Shown: positions 41,956 through 51,206 of the stretch, piece by piece
Layout of the letters: each line of letters begins with the position of its first letter
Numbering within the stretch: the stretch's first letter is position 1
Assembly (NCBI GenBank): GCA_024679645.1
Contig: JAIBCZ010000002.1
Span: 1 to 51,793, forward strand
Reading direction: 5' to 3'
Origin: Amphritea sp.
Lineage (GTDB): Bacteria; Pseudomonadota; Gammaproteobacteria; Pseudomonadales; Balneatricaceae
Length of the DNA stretch: 51,793 nt
Translations under genes and position numbers: made by a program
Notes under the pieces: model-generated
Told to the model about the DNA's origin: nothing
What the model saw: the letters and a program-made list of their open reading frames with translations, nothing else
Databases searched by the model: none

Positions 41956-43722
41956 ATGGATTTTTCAGCCGGATTAACACTCTTTGTTCTCGTTTCGGTA
42001 CTGATGCTGCTGGTTTTTAGTCATATCGCCGCCGATATGGTGCTAATGGCAGCGATGGGCGTGTTAATTATCTTTAAAGTACTTTCACCTTCTGAAGCGC
42101 TGGTGGGTTTTTCAAACCCTGGTGTGATTACTATTGCTGCTTTCTACGTTATTGCTGCTGGTCTTAAAGAGACCGGTGCGGTTCGTTGGATCGGTCAACT
42201 GTTACTTGGTTTACCCGATACTGAGAGGCGATCATTGTTTAGGGTGCTAATGCCGTCGGCGCTATTAAGCGCTTTTATGAATAATACCGCAGTAGTGGCG
42301 ATGTTTATTCCAGCGGTTCAGGAATGGGCGAGACGCATTAAAATTCCAGTTTCTAAGCTTCTCTTACCTTTGAGTTACGCTGCTATTCTTGGCGGAACCT
42401 GCACTCTGATTGGTACTAGCACTAATCTGGTGGTTGATGGTTTGCTGCAGGCGGAGACAGGAGTCGCGCTGGGGATGTTTGATCTGGCGTGGGTTGGCGT
42501 GCCGGTGCTGTTAATAGGGGGAGGCATGATTGTTCTGTTGGCGCCTGTTTTGTTGCCAGACAGAAAAGGTGTGGTTGAACAGCTTGAGTCGGCTCGAGAA
42601 TATGTTGTTGAACTCATTGTAAATCCTGCGGGCCCTATCGTTGGGAAAACTGTTGCTCAGGCGGGCTTAAGACATCTTACCTATGGTTACCTTGTTGATA
42701 TTAAAAGGAGAGAGCAGTTAATAACGGCGGTATCGCCTGATATCGTTCTGGAAGCCGATGATGTGCTGGTGTTTATCGGTGCTGCGGAAAGCGCCCGTGA
42801 GCTTCGAGGGGTGCGGGGGCTAGTGCCTACGCATGATGATGTGGACAAGCTGGATATCGCTTTGCAGGAACGCTGTCTGGTAGAGGCAGTGGTTGGTCCT
42901 GAGTTTTTTGGTCTGGATCAGACTGTTAGAGAATCTCGGTTTCGAAGTCGTTTTCGGGCGGCTATTTTATCCGTTTGTCGGCAAGGCCATCGTCTGGATG
43001 GCAAGATAGGTGATATTCAGCTTCAAACGGGTGATACGTTATTATTGGAAGCCAGTGATGATTTCGTGAGTCAGTATCGTTCGCGAAGAGATTTTCTCTT
43101 GGTGAGTGCGCTGAATGAATCGACCCCGCCTGATTTTGCCAAAGCGCCTGTTGCCATCGGGACACTGCTTTTGATGGTGCTAGTGAGTGCGTCAGGTGTG
43201 TTATCAATTCTAGAGGCCTCCCTTGTTGCTGCGGGGGTTATGTTGGCAAGCCGGTGTGTGTCTGTATCCAAGGCCCGTCGTAATGTTGATCTGTCTGTGC
43301 TGGTGGTGATTGCGTCCTCATTTGCACTGGGTGCGGCTATGGTGAAAACGGGAAATGCCAGCATGATAGCAAATGGGTTGCTGTTTTTTGATGGTATAAG
43401 TCCCTGGCAGGTGCTGATTTTAATGTACCTGATAACCGTGATATTCACTGAATTAATCACCAATAATGCTGCTGCAGTGCTTATGTTTCCGGTCGCTATG
43501 GCTTTGGCTGATCAATTGGGTGTGAGCTATATGCCGTTTGTTATTGCGATTATGTTTGCGGCTTCTGCCAGTTTTATAACACCATTGGGTTATCAGACTA
43601 ATTTGATGGTATACGGGCCTGGAGGGTATCGTTTTACCGATTATGCCCGTTTAGGAATGCCGCTTAGTATAACTGCCGGTGTGGTATCGCTGTCTCTGAT
43701 TCCGCAATTCTGGAGTTTTTAA
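41956..43722 (+). CDS. SLC13-family permease with two RCK-C (TrkA-C) domains, probable sulfate transporter
   Basis: 588-residue membrane protein. N-terminal helices with the family motif GGTCTLIGTSTNLVVDGLL (about residues 150-170), a cytoplasmic insert of two TrkA-C-like domains (about 205-375; VVELIVNPAGPIVGKTVAQAGLRH and RCLVEAVVGPEFFGLDQTV), then a second membrane half with FTELITNNAAAVLMFPVAMA and PLGYQTNLMVYGPGGY. This DASS/SLC13 layout occurs in sulfate and other anion transporters. Divergence from cysD-cysN/C and position before cysQ argue for sulfate, but substrate is inferred. There is no clear ribosome binding site before ATG 41956, so translation may be weak or start elsewhere. 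Confidence 0.87.
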   Translation: MDFSAGLTLFVLVSVLMLLVFSHIAADMVLMAAMGVLIIFKVLSPSEALVGFSNPGVITIAAFYVIAAGLKETGAVRWIGQLLLGLPDTERRSLFRVLMPSALLSAFMNNTAVVAMFIPAVQEWARRIKIPVSKLLLPLSYAAILGGTCTLIGTSTNLVVDGLLQAETGVALGMFDLAWVGVPVLLIGGGMIVLLAPVLLPDRKGVVEQLESAREYVVELIVNPAGPIVGKTVAQAGLRHLTYGYLVDIKRREQLITAVSPDIVLEADDVLVFIGAAESARELRGVRGLVPTHDDVDKLDIALQERCLVEAVVGPEFFGLDQTVRESRFRSRFRAAILSVCRQGHRLDGKIGDIQLQTGDTLLLEASDDFVSQYRSRRDFLLVSALNESTPPDFAKAPVAIGTLLLMVLVSASGVLSILEASLVAAGVMLASRCVSVSKARRNVDLSVLVVIASSFALGAAMVKTGNASMIANGLLFFDGISPWQVLILMYLITVIFTELITNNAAAVLMFPVAMALADQLGVSYMPFVIAIMFAASASFITPLGYQTNLMVYGPGGYRFTDYARLGMPLSITAGVVSLSLIPQFWSF

Positions 43723-43752
43723 AATTTAATTTTTTAGAGTGAAAAGGACATC

Positions 43753-44532
43753 ATGTTCAATAATCAAGATATTATCGACCTGGCTAAACAAGCTGGCGCT
43801 GCCATCATGGAAATTTATCAGCGTGATTTTGCTATCTATGAGAAAAACGACGAAAGCCCGCTAACTGAAGCTGATTTAGCATCTCACCATTGTATTGTTG
43901 ATGCGCTAAATAAATTGACGCCAGAGATTCCTGTGTTGTCTGAAGAGTCGGGTGCAGATGAGCATCTGGATCGCATGACATGGCAGACATATTGGCTGAT
44001 TGATCCATTGGATGGCACCAAAGAGTTTATTAAAAAGAATGGTGAGTTTACCGTCAATATTGCTCTGATTGATCAGGGTAAGGCGGTATTTGGGGTGGTC
44101 TATGCGCCTGCCCTTGAGGTGGCTTACTGGGGTGATGCAGAGGGCGCTTTCAAAGAGAAAAGTGGCCAGGTTAAGCCTATCCAGGTGTCTGGTATTCCAG
44201 CTGATGGCGCGGTTTGGCGTGTTGTTGGAAGTCGTTCACACCAGTCTGATGAGTTTAAAGCTTTTGTAAAAGGTCTGCCGGCAACTGAAGTGGTCTCAAT
44301 GGGCAGTTCCCTTAAGCTTTGTCTCGTTGCTGAAGGCGTTGCTGATTTGTATCCGCGTCTGGGTTTGACCAGCGAATGGGATACCGCTGCCGCACATGCT
44401 GTTGTAACAGCAGCGGGTGGTAAGGTTTTGCAGTACCCTGAATTGACCCCTTTGCTTTACAACACAAGACCGGAGACCTTGCTGAACCCGTTCTTTATCG
44501 TTTGTGCTGATAAATCTGAAGCTTGGGGGTAA
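43753..44532 (+). CDS. cysQ: 3'(2'),5'-bisphosphate nucleotidase CysQ
   Basis: Hydrolyses PAP (left over from PAPS use) to AMP, relieving its toxicity. 259 residues of the inositol monophosphatase fold. Metal-binding motifs: PVLSEESG (Glu pair about residues 64-65), WLIDPLDGTKEFIKKNGEFTVN (Asp84, Asp87) and SEWDTAAAHAVV. AAAAGGA lies ahead of the start. It follows the permease by 30 bases, probably one operon. Grouping with cysD-cysN/C makes a sulfate uptake, activation and PAP-removal set. Confidence 0.96.
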   Translation: MFNNQDIIDLAKQAGAAIMEIYQRDFAIYEKNDESPLTEADLASHHCIVDALNKLTPEIPVLSEESGADEHLDRMTWQTYWLIDPLDGTKEFIKKNGEFTVNIALIDQGKAVFGVVYAPALEVAYWGDAEGAFKEKSGQVKPIQVSGIPADGAVWRVVGSRSHQSDEFKAFVKGLPATEVVSMGSSLKLCLVAEGVADLYPRLGLTSEWDTAAAHAVVTAAGGKVLQYPELTPLLYNTRPETLLNPFFIVCADKSEAWG

Positions 44533-44890
44533 GGGGCCAGGCTGGAGCGGACTACTGACTCTTTTTCTTTTGTAGGAGGCGTGCCGGGAAAAGTCGAAGC
44601 CGGAAAATGCGGACATGTAAAATTTGTGTTGTATTCGGGCTTCAGTCAAACGTCTTGCTCGGGTGTTAGGTCGCAACAGGTATAGTAGCTCTTCCGTTTT
44701 GGCCTTTATTAAGGTTACGTTACCATTGGTTTCGGCGTTTAGATGAACGACGAGTTCGTTTTTTGATGCGAGCTTCTGTTTACTTGTTAAGTTAATCGCT
44801 AACAACGTTCGATAAAACTGGTTTTGCTCCAGTGGTCTTTCTCAACAAATCTATAGGCAATATAGCCCCGGTGTCCGTAATCTTCTCTAG
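44533..44890. other. Gene-poor stretch between cysQ and the IS5-type element
   Basis: About 358 bases with no gene I recognise. A minus-strand ORF (44296-44805) crosses it but mostly shadows cysQ and resembles nothing known to me. No terminator with a clear T run was found after cysQ. The stretch ends at CTAG, the presumed IS5 target site. Confidence 0.4.
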
Positions 44891-45020
44891 GGAACCTGCG
44901 ATTAAGTTACCAAAAGTAGCCTAACTTCGTTGTTTTGTCTTAAGTCCCGAGCTAGAAGCTGAAAATTCCTCTGATTTCTATGTCTGAATGCTGGTTTCTC
45001 AGCATTCAGACGGATTAACC

Positions 45021-45996
45021 CTATGCTCTTAACATCTGATCGACTCGTACAATGTTGGCAGAGCGAATAACATGGCTAATTTACTATCGTTTTTCTTCAA
45101 GCCACGATAGCGGGCTTCCACAAAACCAAACTGGCATGTGATAATCCGAAACGGGTGCTCTACTTTCGCTCGGATACTGGCCTTCAAATATTCTGTCTTG
45201 ATTTAAGTTTTATTGATCCTCGGGTGTTGCTTGAGTGTCCGAATCGTTCCTGGTCTCTCAGCAATATGCCAGTCAGCTTTGACTCGCCTTAGCTCCTTAT
45301 GCTTTTCTGCCCCCCCCCCTGTAACCTGCATCAGCAAAAATATACCATGCAGCAAATTACCTGCTTGATTAAGATCATGCTCATTGGCCGCCGTCGTGGT
45401 GAAGCTATGAGTGATGCCTGTACGGGCATCAACACCGGTATGAGCTTTCATCCCAAAATGGCACTCATTTCCCTTCTTGGTCTGGTTAATTCAGGATTAT
45501 GCTCAATTGTTTTGTTTTGTTTTGTTTTGTTTTGTTTTGGGTAGATGTGGGGGCTTCAATGATGGTTGTATCAACCAATGTATCTTCTTTTAATAAGATC
45601 CCAGAATCTGACAGCCACAGGCTAGCCTCATTGAATAGCTTGCGAGACAACCTCTTACGTTCCAGAAGGTGACGGAAGTTCATGATGGTAGTGAGGTCAG
45701 GAATTGTTTTGTCCAGGGATAAATCAGCAAATAGGCGCATTGAGCAATTTCATATAACGCATCGTCCATTGTTGGATCACTCAGGCTGTACCAGTTCTGC
45801 ATGCAGTGAATGCGTAGCATTGAAGAGAGAGTGTATGGGCGACGACCATTCCCTGTTTTGGGGTAATGTGGCTTAATGATCCCCTCCAGACACTTCCAAG
45901 GGTTGAATTTATCAGTAAGTCCAAGAAAGATCTCTTAACAGTTTTTCTGTGTTTCTGACTAAACTCGCTATCGGCAAAAGTGAGCTGATGATCCAT
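45021..45996 (-). pseudogene. IS5-family transposase, frameshifted remnant
   Basis: Pieces in different frames together cover a full IS5-group transposase. The N-terminus is MDHQLTFADSEFSQKHRKT; the next frame has [27 protein letters not shown] and the first catalytic Asp in [19 protein letters not shown]. Then come [43 protein letters not shown], and a C-terminal piece [12 protein letters not shown] ending at a stop at 45021. Disruptions include a shift near residue 30, a TTTTG repeat after TQNK, a run of ten G in the GYQGA region, and a stop after RINKT. It was identified from memory of the conserved family sequence. Confidence 0.9.
45510..45539 (+). repeat. (TTTTG)6 microsatellite inside the transposase remnant
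   Basis: Six exact tandem copies of TTTTG (CAAAA on the coding strand), translated as repeating NKTKQ. The five-base unit changes the reading frame with each gain or loss. A second slippage-prone tract, ten C at 45310-45319, lies 190 bases away in the same remnant. Confidence 0.95.
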
Positions 45997-46208
45997 GACT
46001 TATCTCGGAGAAGGTTGTTCCGCAGACTGTCTCAAGCGGTGGGACTTATTCGCAACTTCCTTAGTTCAGGCTGGTGAAAATACGTTATCTAATTTTTTAT
46101 AAGACTAAAATAAAGAAATTAAAGTGTAGAGGTTTTTCGCTGTTTTGGGGGCCACCCCTGAAACATTGCCAGACAGCAGGGTATAGTTGGTTTTGTATGT
46201 TACCTTAA

Positions 46209-46385
46209 TTTTCCTGGATACGATGGGTAGAGCTGAATCAAGATCTGGTCGATCAACTGATTTATTTTATGGATGATGATCTGTTTGAGGCTTCGAGCCA
46301 TCAGAGGCTATCTTTGGTATATCGCTGGAAATTTTATCTGAATGCTAGACGTTTCAGGTCATGGTTCCTCAGTTTGTTGATTTAG
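46209..46385 (+). pseudogene. Unassigned coding-like fragment upstream of pgm
   Basis: Within the otherwise empty stretch 46061-46496, one plus-strand frame is open for 58 codons and looks protein-like: WIRWVELNQDLVDQLIYFM, then FEASSHQRLSLVYRWKFYLNARRF, then a stop. There is an in-frame ATG only part-way in, with no ribosome binding site. It reads like the C-terminal tail of a lost enzyme, but I cannot name the family. The rest of the stretch holds the pgm upstream region and nothing else I recognise. Confidence 0.35.
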
Positions 46386-46496
46386 ATACTATTGTACGCC
46401 ATACCTGGTATGGGAAAAGAAACAGGCTCTCGTTTAACTGCTCTGTATTAGAGCAGCCGGTAATCTTTACTCCGGTTTATTTATTAAGGATTTAGT

Positions 46497-48077
46497 ATGT
46501 CGGTTCAGATTCCCGCGCTTATCTCTGCTTATTTTCAGCAGGTTCCAGATGTCTCTTTAGCTGCGCAGCAGGTGTCTTTTGGTACTTCAGGCCACCGTGG
46601 TAGTGCGCTGAAAAACAGCTTTAATGAGCAGCATATCCTGGCGATTAGCCAGGCAGTGGTTGAGTTCAGAAAACAGCAAGGTATATCCGGCCCAATGTAT
46701 GTCGGCATCGATACCCACGCCCTGTCAGTGCCAGCATTTGGTTCTGTGTTGCAGGTTCTGGTGGCTAATGGTGTGCAGGTTAAAGTGGATAGTGAGCAGG
46801 GCTTTACGCCGACACCGTTGGTTTCCAGAGCGATTATCCAGTATAACCAGAGTGGATCGGCAGGCCAGGCTGATGGTTTGATTATTACACCGTCCCATAA
46901 CCCGCCTGAAGATGGCGGTATTAAGTACAACAGTCCTGATGGTGGGCCTGCGGCTGCGGATATTACCAACTGGATTCAGCAGCGAGCCAATGCCTTGCTG
47001 ACGGATAAATTGCAAGACGTTAAGCGTGTTTCATTGAATCACGCACTGGGTCAGGTTGAACGGTATGACTTTGTTACCGAATATGTTGAGCAGTTAGGTT
47101 CTGTGGTCGACATGTCCGTGCTGCAATCGAAGAAGCTGAAGATCGGGGTTGATCCGATGGGGGGGGCTTCACTTGCAGCATGGCAGGCAATAGCTGCGCG
47201 TCACCAACTGGATCTGGAGATCGTGAATACCTCGCAGGCACCGGATTTCGGGTTTATGCCGCCGGATCATGATGGCAAAATTCGTATGGATTGCTCTAGT
47301 TCTGCCGCGATGGCCAATCTGCTGGCGGTTAGTAGTTCGTTTGATCTGGCATTTGGTAATGATCCTGATGCGGATCGCCATGGTATTGTCGATAGCCAGG
47401 GGCTGCTGAATCCAAACCACTATCTGGCGGTATGTATCGATTACCTGCTCAGTCATCGACCTGACTGGTCTGAACAGTTGATGGTGGGTAAGACGCTGGT
47501 CTCCTCCTCTATGATCGATCGAGTTGTCGCGGGTCGTAAGCGCAAGCTTTACGAAGTGCCGGTGGGCTTTAAGTGGTTTGTTGATGGACTAAGTGAGGGA
47601 TCCGTTGCATTTGCAGGCGAAGAGAGTGCCGGTGCAAGTTTTCTGACCTTTGATGGTAAGCCCTGGAGTACGGATAAAGATGGCATCATTCTTTGCTTGC
47701 TGGCCGCTGAGATCATGGCTGTTACCGGCAAAACACCCCATCAGTACTACCATGAACTGACCGAACAGTATGGCAGTTCGGTTTATCAGCGGGTTGATAG
47801 TCCGGCGACTCAGGAACAAAAGGATCGCTTTGCCGCTCTGCGCCCGGATACCCTGGGCATTGATGTTCTTGCAGGTGATAAGGTGCTTGATTGTTTCAGT
47901 GAGGCACCGGGTAATGGGGCTTCCATTGGCGGCATTAAGCTGGTCACTGAGAATGGTTGGCTAGCTGCCCGGCCAAGCGGAACTGAGGCGATCTGCAAAG
48001 TGTATGCAGAGAGCTTTAAGGGGCAGGCACATCTGGCGCAGTTACTTGAGCAGAGTGGGCAACTGTTTGAAAAATAA
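46497..48077 (+). CDS. pgm: Phosphoglucomutase (alpha-D-glucose-specific)
   Basis: Interconverts glucose-1-phosphate and glucose-6-phosphate, feeding UDP-glucose and glycogen or storage/trehalose pathways. 526 residues, slightly shorter than E. coli Pgm (546). Motifs: VSFGTSGHRGSALKNSFNE, the phosphoserine loop IITPSHNPPEDGGIKYNSPDGGPA, metal-binding FGNDPDADRHGIV, sugar-binding AGEESAGASFL and the C-terminal ARPSGTEAICKVYAES. AAGGA precedes the start. Next to manC, it suggests sugar-nucleotide supply for polysaccharide. Confidence 0.97.
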   Translation: MSVQIPALISAYFQQVPDVSLAAQQVSFGTSGHRGSALKNSFNEQHILAISQAVVEFRKQQGISGPMYVGIDTHALSVPAFGSVLQVLVANGVQVKVDSEQGFTPTPLVSRAIIQYNQSGSAGQADGLIITPSHNPPEDGGIKYNSPDGGPAAADITNWIQQRANALLTDKLQDVKRVSLNHALGQVERYDFVTEYVEQLGSVVDMSVLQSKKLKIGVDPMGGASLAAWQAIAARHQLDLEIVNTSQAPDFGFMPPDHDGKIRMDCSSSAAMANLLAVSSSFDLAFGNDPDADRHGIVDSQGLLNPNHYLAVCIDYLLSHRPDWSEQLMVGKTLVSSSMIDRVVAGRKRKLYEVPVGFKWFVDGLSEGSVAFAGEESAGASFLTFDGKPWSTDKDGIILCLLAAEIMAVTGKTPHQYYHELTEQYGSSVYQRVDSPATQEQKDRFAALRPDTLGIDVLAGDKVLDCFSEAPGNGASIGGIKLVTENGWLAARPSGTEAICKVYAESFKGQAHLAQLLEQSGQLFEK

Positions 48078-48256
48078 TAGTAATAATTTGAGACTGATAA
48101 TCTGCTGCACTGCTTATGAAGCATAACTATTGGCTGATACAGGCGGGTGATAATCCGTCTGCGGCCTTTTTCATCCCATTTTCCTAAGCTTCTGGATGCT
48201 GAAGATGTACATCGCCACTCTAAGTGGTATTTCATGAACGAAAATGGATACTCCGT

Positions 48257-49690
48257 ATGATCCCTGTAATTATGGCTGGCGGCTCTGGTACTCGCCTTTG
48301 GCCTCTATCTCGTACTCAGTATCCGAAGCAGTTTTTGGCGCTCAATAGCGACCTTTCGATGTTGCAGGAGACGGTTAAGCGTTTGGGTAATGTTGCTCAG
48401 GTGAGTTTGATCTGTAATGAAGAACACCGTTTCTTGGCAGCTGAGCAGATGCGACTGCTAGATCAATCTTGCTCAATTTATCTTGAGCCAGTAGGGCGAA
48501 ATACGGCACCGGCGATTGCTTTGGCTGCGATAGACGCTGTCACTAAAGGCCAGGGTAGTGAGTGTCTGTTAGTGCTAGCTGCTGATCATGTGATTGAAGA
48601 TGAGCAGATATTTCAAAAGGTGATTGCTCAGTCTGAATCTCTGGCAAAAGAGGGGGTGTTGGTTACTTTTGGAATTGTGCCGACGCATCCTGAAGTCGGC
48701 TATGGCTATATAAAGGCCAATACCAACGGGTGGCAGTCTGAACAGCAAAAGGCAGAAGCTTATCCGGTTGCTGAGTTTGTGGAAAAGCCAAACCTGACGA
48801 AGGCTAAGTCTTATTTGTCTGAAGGCGGTTATTACTGGAACAGTGGCATGTTTATGTTTCGTGCGGATCGTTATTTAGAGGAGCTGGGTAAGTTTCGTCC
48901 GGATATCCTAGCGGCTTGTCAGAAGGCGATGGCGGATACGGCTGTGGATATGGACTTTATCCGTGTAAACGCTGAGGCGTTCGAGGCTTGTCCGGATGAG
49001 TCGGTTGATTATGCTGTGATGGAACCTCTTTGTTCGGCTGAAGGCTCTAATCAGGTCGTTGTGTTACCGTTGGATGCTGGCTGGAGTGATGTGGGTAGTT
49101 GGGCTGGGTTTTGGGGAATTAAAGATAAAGACGCCGGCGGTAATGTGCTGGCTGGCGATATTATAGCCCACAGTACTACTGACTCATTTGTGATGTCTTC
49201 TGATCGTTTGGTGACAACACTGGGTGTGGATAACTTAATCATTGTTGATACCCCTGATGCTTTATTGGTGGCTGATAAAAGCCGCATTCAGGATGTTAAA
49301 AAGATTGTTGCAGACATCAAAGCGACTGGCCGTAATGAAACCGTTCAGCACCGTGAGGTGTATCGTCCTTGGGGTAAGTATGACTCTATCGATATGGGTG
49401 AGCGCTACCAGGTAAAACGTATTACGATGAAGCCGGGGGCTAAGCTATCGCTACAAAAGCATCACCACCGTGCTGAGCATTGGATTGTGGTGAGTGGTAC
49501 TGCCAGGGTCACCATAGGGGAAGTGACTGCCCTGATGACTGAAAACCAGTCGACCTATATTCCATTAGGTGAAGTCCACTGCCTTGAAAATCCGGGTAAG
49601 GTGGACTTGGAACTGATTGAGATTCAGACGGGGTCTTATTTGGGTGAAGATGATATCGTTCGGTTGCACGATGATTACGGAAGGGTGTAA
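48257..49690 (+). CDS. manC: Bifunctional mannose-1-phosphate guanylyltransferase / mannose-6-phosphate isomerase
   Basis: Type II GMP-PMI (AlgA/CpsB/XanB-like), making GDP-mannose. 477 residues from ATG 48257 ([26 protein letters not shown], the nucleotidyl-transfer loop). Next are [29 protein letters not shown] and [10 protein letters not shown]. The C-terminal cupin isomerase domain is from about residue 365 ([53 protein letters not shown]). The ORF-track start is a GTG 33 bases upstream and less likely. GDP-mannose can serve LPS, exopolysaccharide or alginate-like polymers; which one cannot be told here. Confidence 0.96.
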   Translation: MIPVIMAGGSGTRLWPLSRTQYPKQFLALNSDLSMLQETVKRLGNVAQVSLICNEEHRFLAAEQMRLLDQSCSIYLEPVGRNTAPAIALAAIDAVTKGQGSECLLVLAADHVIEDEQIFQKVIAQSESLAKEGVLVTFGIVPTHPEVGYGYIKANTNGWQSEQQKAEAYPVAEFVEKPNLTKAKSYLSEGGYYWNSGMFMFRADRYLEELGKFRPDILAACQKAMADTAVDMDFIRVNAEAFEACPDESVDYAVMEPLCSAEGSNQVVVLPLDAGWSDVGSWAGFWGIKDKDAGGNVLAGDIIAHSTTDSFVMSSDRLVTTLGVDNLIIVDTPDALLVADKSRIQDVKKIVADIKATGRNETVQHREVYRPWGKYDSIDMGERYQVKRITMKPGAKLSLQKHHHRAEHWIVVSGTARVTIGEVTALMTENQSTYIPLGEVHCLENPGKVDLELIEIQTGSYLGEDDIVRLHDDYGRV

Positions 49691-49773
49691 GGGCAGCGGC
49701 TTGTTACCGAAAGTGCGTTGTTCGGGAAAGGTCGTCGTCCGTTAAAAAACAAAAGATAAAATTCTATGATTCA

Positions 49774-49795
49774 GTTATCGTAACGGTACGATAAC
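49774..49795. promoter_or_regulatory. Perfect palindrome upstream of the metallo-hydrolase gene
   Basis: GTTATCGTA-ACGG-TACGATAAC, two perfect 9-base arms, ending 34 bases before ATG 49830. The size and symmetry suit an operator for a dimeric regulator, or an RNA hairpin. There is no T run for a terminator of manC. Confidence 0.5.
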
Positions 49796-49829
49796 GTTGA
49801 AAGTTAAATTTGGAACAAGGAGTGTTCTG

Positions 49830-51206
49830 ATGGTTTCTATTCTTCATCATGGGGCGGTTACTGGAGTGACCGGTTCGTGTCATCAGCTGGTGTTGGGTTC
49901 TGATACCAGTGTCTTGATTGATTGCGGTTTGTTTCAGGGGGCGGAATCTGCTGAGCGTGAACTGAGTAATCAGCAGATTGATTTTCCTATTGATACTGTT
50001 AAAGCGTTGTTTATTACTCATTGTCATATTGACCACGTGGGGCGTCTGCCCTGGTTGCTGGCGGCGGGGTTTGATGGGCCGGTGTATGCCTCAGAGGCCA
50101 CTGCTCGGTTACTGCCTTTGGTGATTGAGGATGCACTAAAACTTGGTGTAACCCGTGATAAGCAGCTGATCGATAGAGTTATTCACAGGCTTGAACAGAT
50201 GTTGGTGCCATTGAAGTATGGTGTCTGGTTATCTACTCCGTTTGGGCAATCTGTTGTGAATCAGGTGCTTAAGGTGCGTTATCAACCTGCTGGGCATATT
50301 CTGGGGTCTGCATATCTAGAGTTTAAGTATCAGGGTGAAATCATAGTCTTTTCGGGCGATTTGGGCGCGCCTTATGCGCCGCTGTTGCCGGCCCCTAAAT
50401 CTCCTTGGCGGGCTGATCGGTTGGTTATTGAAAGTACTTACGGCGATAAATTGCATGAGAACCGTAAGCAGCGTCGATTATTGTTGAAGCAGATAATTGA
50501 GCGTTCACTGATGAACTCTGGCACTGTGCTTATCCCTGCTTTCAGTATCGGCCGTACGCAGGAGTTATTGTATGAGCTGGAAAGTATTATCCACAGTAGC
50601 AAGCAGAGTGACTGGCAGCAGATAGATATAATTGTCGATTCACCGCTAGCGGCTAAATTTACCGAATGTTACCGCGAATTGCAGTACCTATGGGATGCAG
50701 AGGCTCAGAAGCGTAAACGCGCTGGCAGGCATCCGTTGTCCTTTGATCAGTTGATTACAGTTGAAAGTCATCAGCAGCATATGACACTGGTGAATTATCT
50801 ACAGCAAAGTGGTCGCTCGTCAATTGTTGTTGCTGCCAGTGGTATGTGTGCCGGTGGGCGAATGGTGAATTATCTTAAAGCATTATTGCCTGATGCGCGG
50901 ACGGATGTGTTGTTTGTAGGTTATCAGGAAAAAGGTACGCCGGGTCGCGATATTCAGCAATATGGCCCTAAGGGCGGCTATGTTTATCTGGACGATGAAC
51001 GGATTGATATTAATGCTGCGGTGCATACGATTGGAGGCTATTCTGCGCATGCCGACCAGAAAGATCTGGTTAACTTTGTGAAGCGGATGCGGCATAAACC
51101 GAATGAAATTCGGATTGTTCATGGGGAACAGGAAGCTAAACTGAAATATCAAAGCTTATTGGCTGACGTGGTGCCGGATGCGCGCATCGTTATACCGGAT
51201 AAATAG
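49830..51206 (+). CDS. Beta-CASP family metallo-hydrolase (RNA-specificity MBL fold)
   Basis: 458 residues from ATG 49830 (MVSILHHGAVTGVTGSCH), with AAGGAG seven bases upstream; the longer ORF-track start lacks this. Metallo-beta-lactamase core: LIDCGLFQGAE, zinc motif ITHCHIDHVGRLPWLL, YQPAGHILGSAYLEF and VFSGDLGAPYAPLLP. Beta-CASP domain: ESTYGDKLH, VLIPAFSIGRTQELLYEL, VAASGMCAGGRMVNYL. C-terminal RMMBL motif with GGYSAHADQKDLVNF and IVHGEQEA. Family members related to CPSF-73 and archaeal aCPSF are ribonucleases; bacterial relatives of this type are widespread but mostly uncharacterised. RNA processing is inferred; substrate unknown. Confidence 0.92.
   Translation: MVSILHHGAVTGVTGSCHQLVLGSDTSVLIDCGLFQGAESAERELSNQQIDFPIDTVKALFITHCHIDHVGRLPWLLAAGFDGPVYASEATARLLPLVIEDALKLGVTRDKQLIDRVIHRLEQMLVPLKYGVWLSTPFGQSVVNQVLKVRYQPAGHILGSAYLEFKYQGEIIVFSGDLGAPYAPLLPAPKSPWRADRLVIESTYGDKLHENRKQRRLLLKQIIERSLMNSGTVLIPAFSIGRTQELLYELESIIHSSKQSDWQQIDIIVDSPLAAKFTECYRELQYLWDAEAQKRKRAGRHPLSFDQLITVESHQQHMTLVNYLQQSGRSSIVVAASGMCAGGRMVNYLKALLPDARTDVLFVGYQEKGTPGRDIQQYGPKGGYVYLDDERIDINAAVHTIGGYSAHADQKDLVNFVKRMRHKPNEIRIVHGEQEAKLKYQSLLADVVPDARIVIPDK

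Larger units (their letters stand above)
44891..46060 (-). mobile_element. Decayed IS5-family insertion sequence
   Basis: A 1170-bp element bounded by imperfect inverted repeats: GGAACCTGCGATTAAGTTACC at the left end and, read inward on the minus strand, GGAAGTTGCGAATAAGTCCCA at the right end (16 of the first 21 positions agree). The left flank is CTAG and the right flank TTAG, both fitting the YTAR target of IS5 elements, though no longer identical. Inside is one transposase gene broken by several frameshifts. The element is probably immobile. Confidence 0.85.

Noticed and set aside
44640-44700. GTTAGGT-like sequence that could be an integron attC half-site
   Set aside because: Only short degenerate matches, no paired arms and no integrase or cassette structure.
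44296-44805. 169-residue minus-strand ORF over the end of cysQ and the next gap
   Set aside because: Half is antisense to cysQ; no known motif in the remainder and no start signal.
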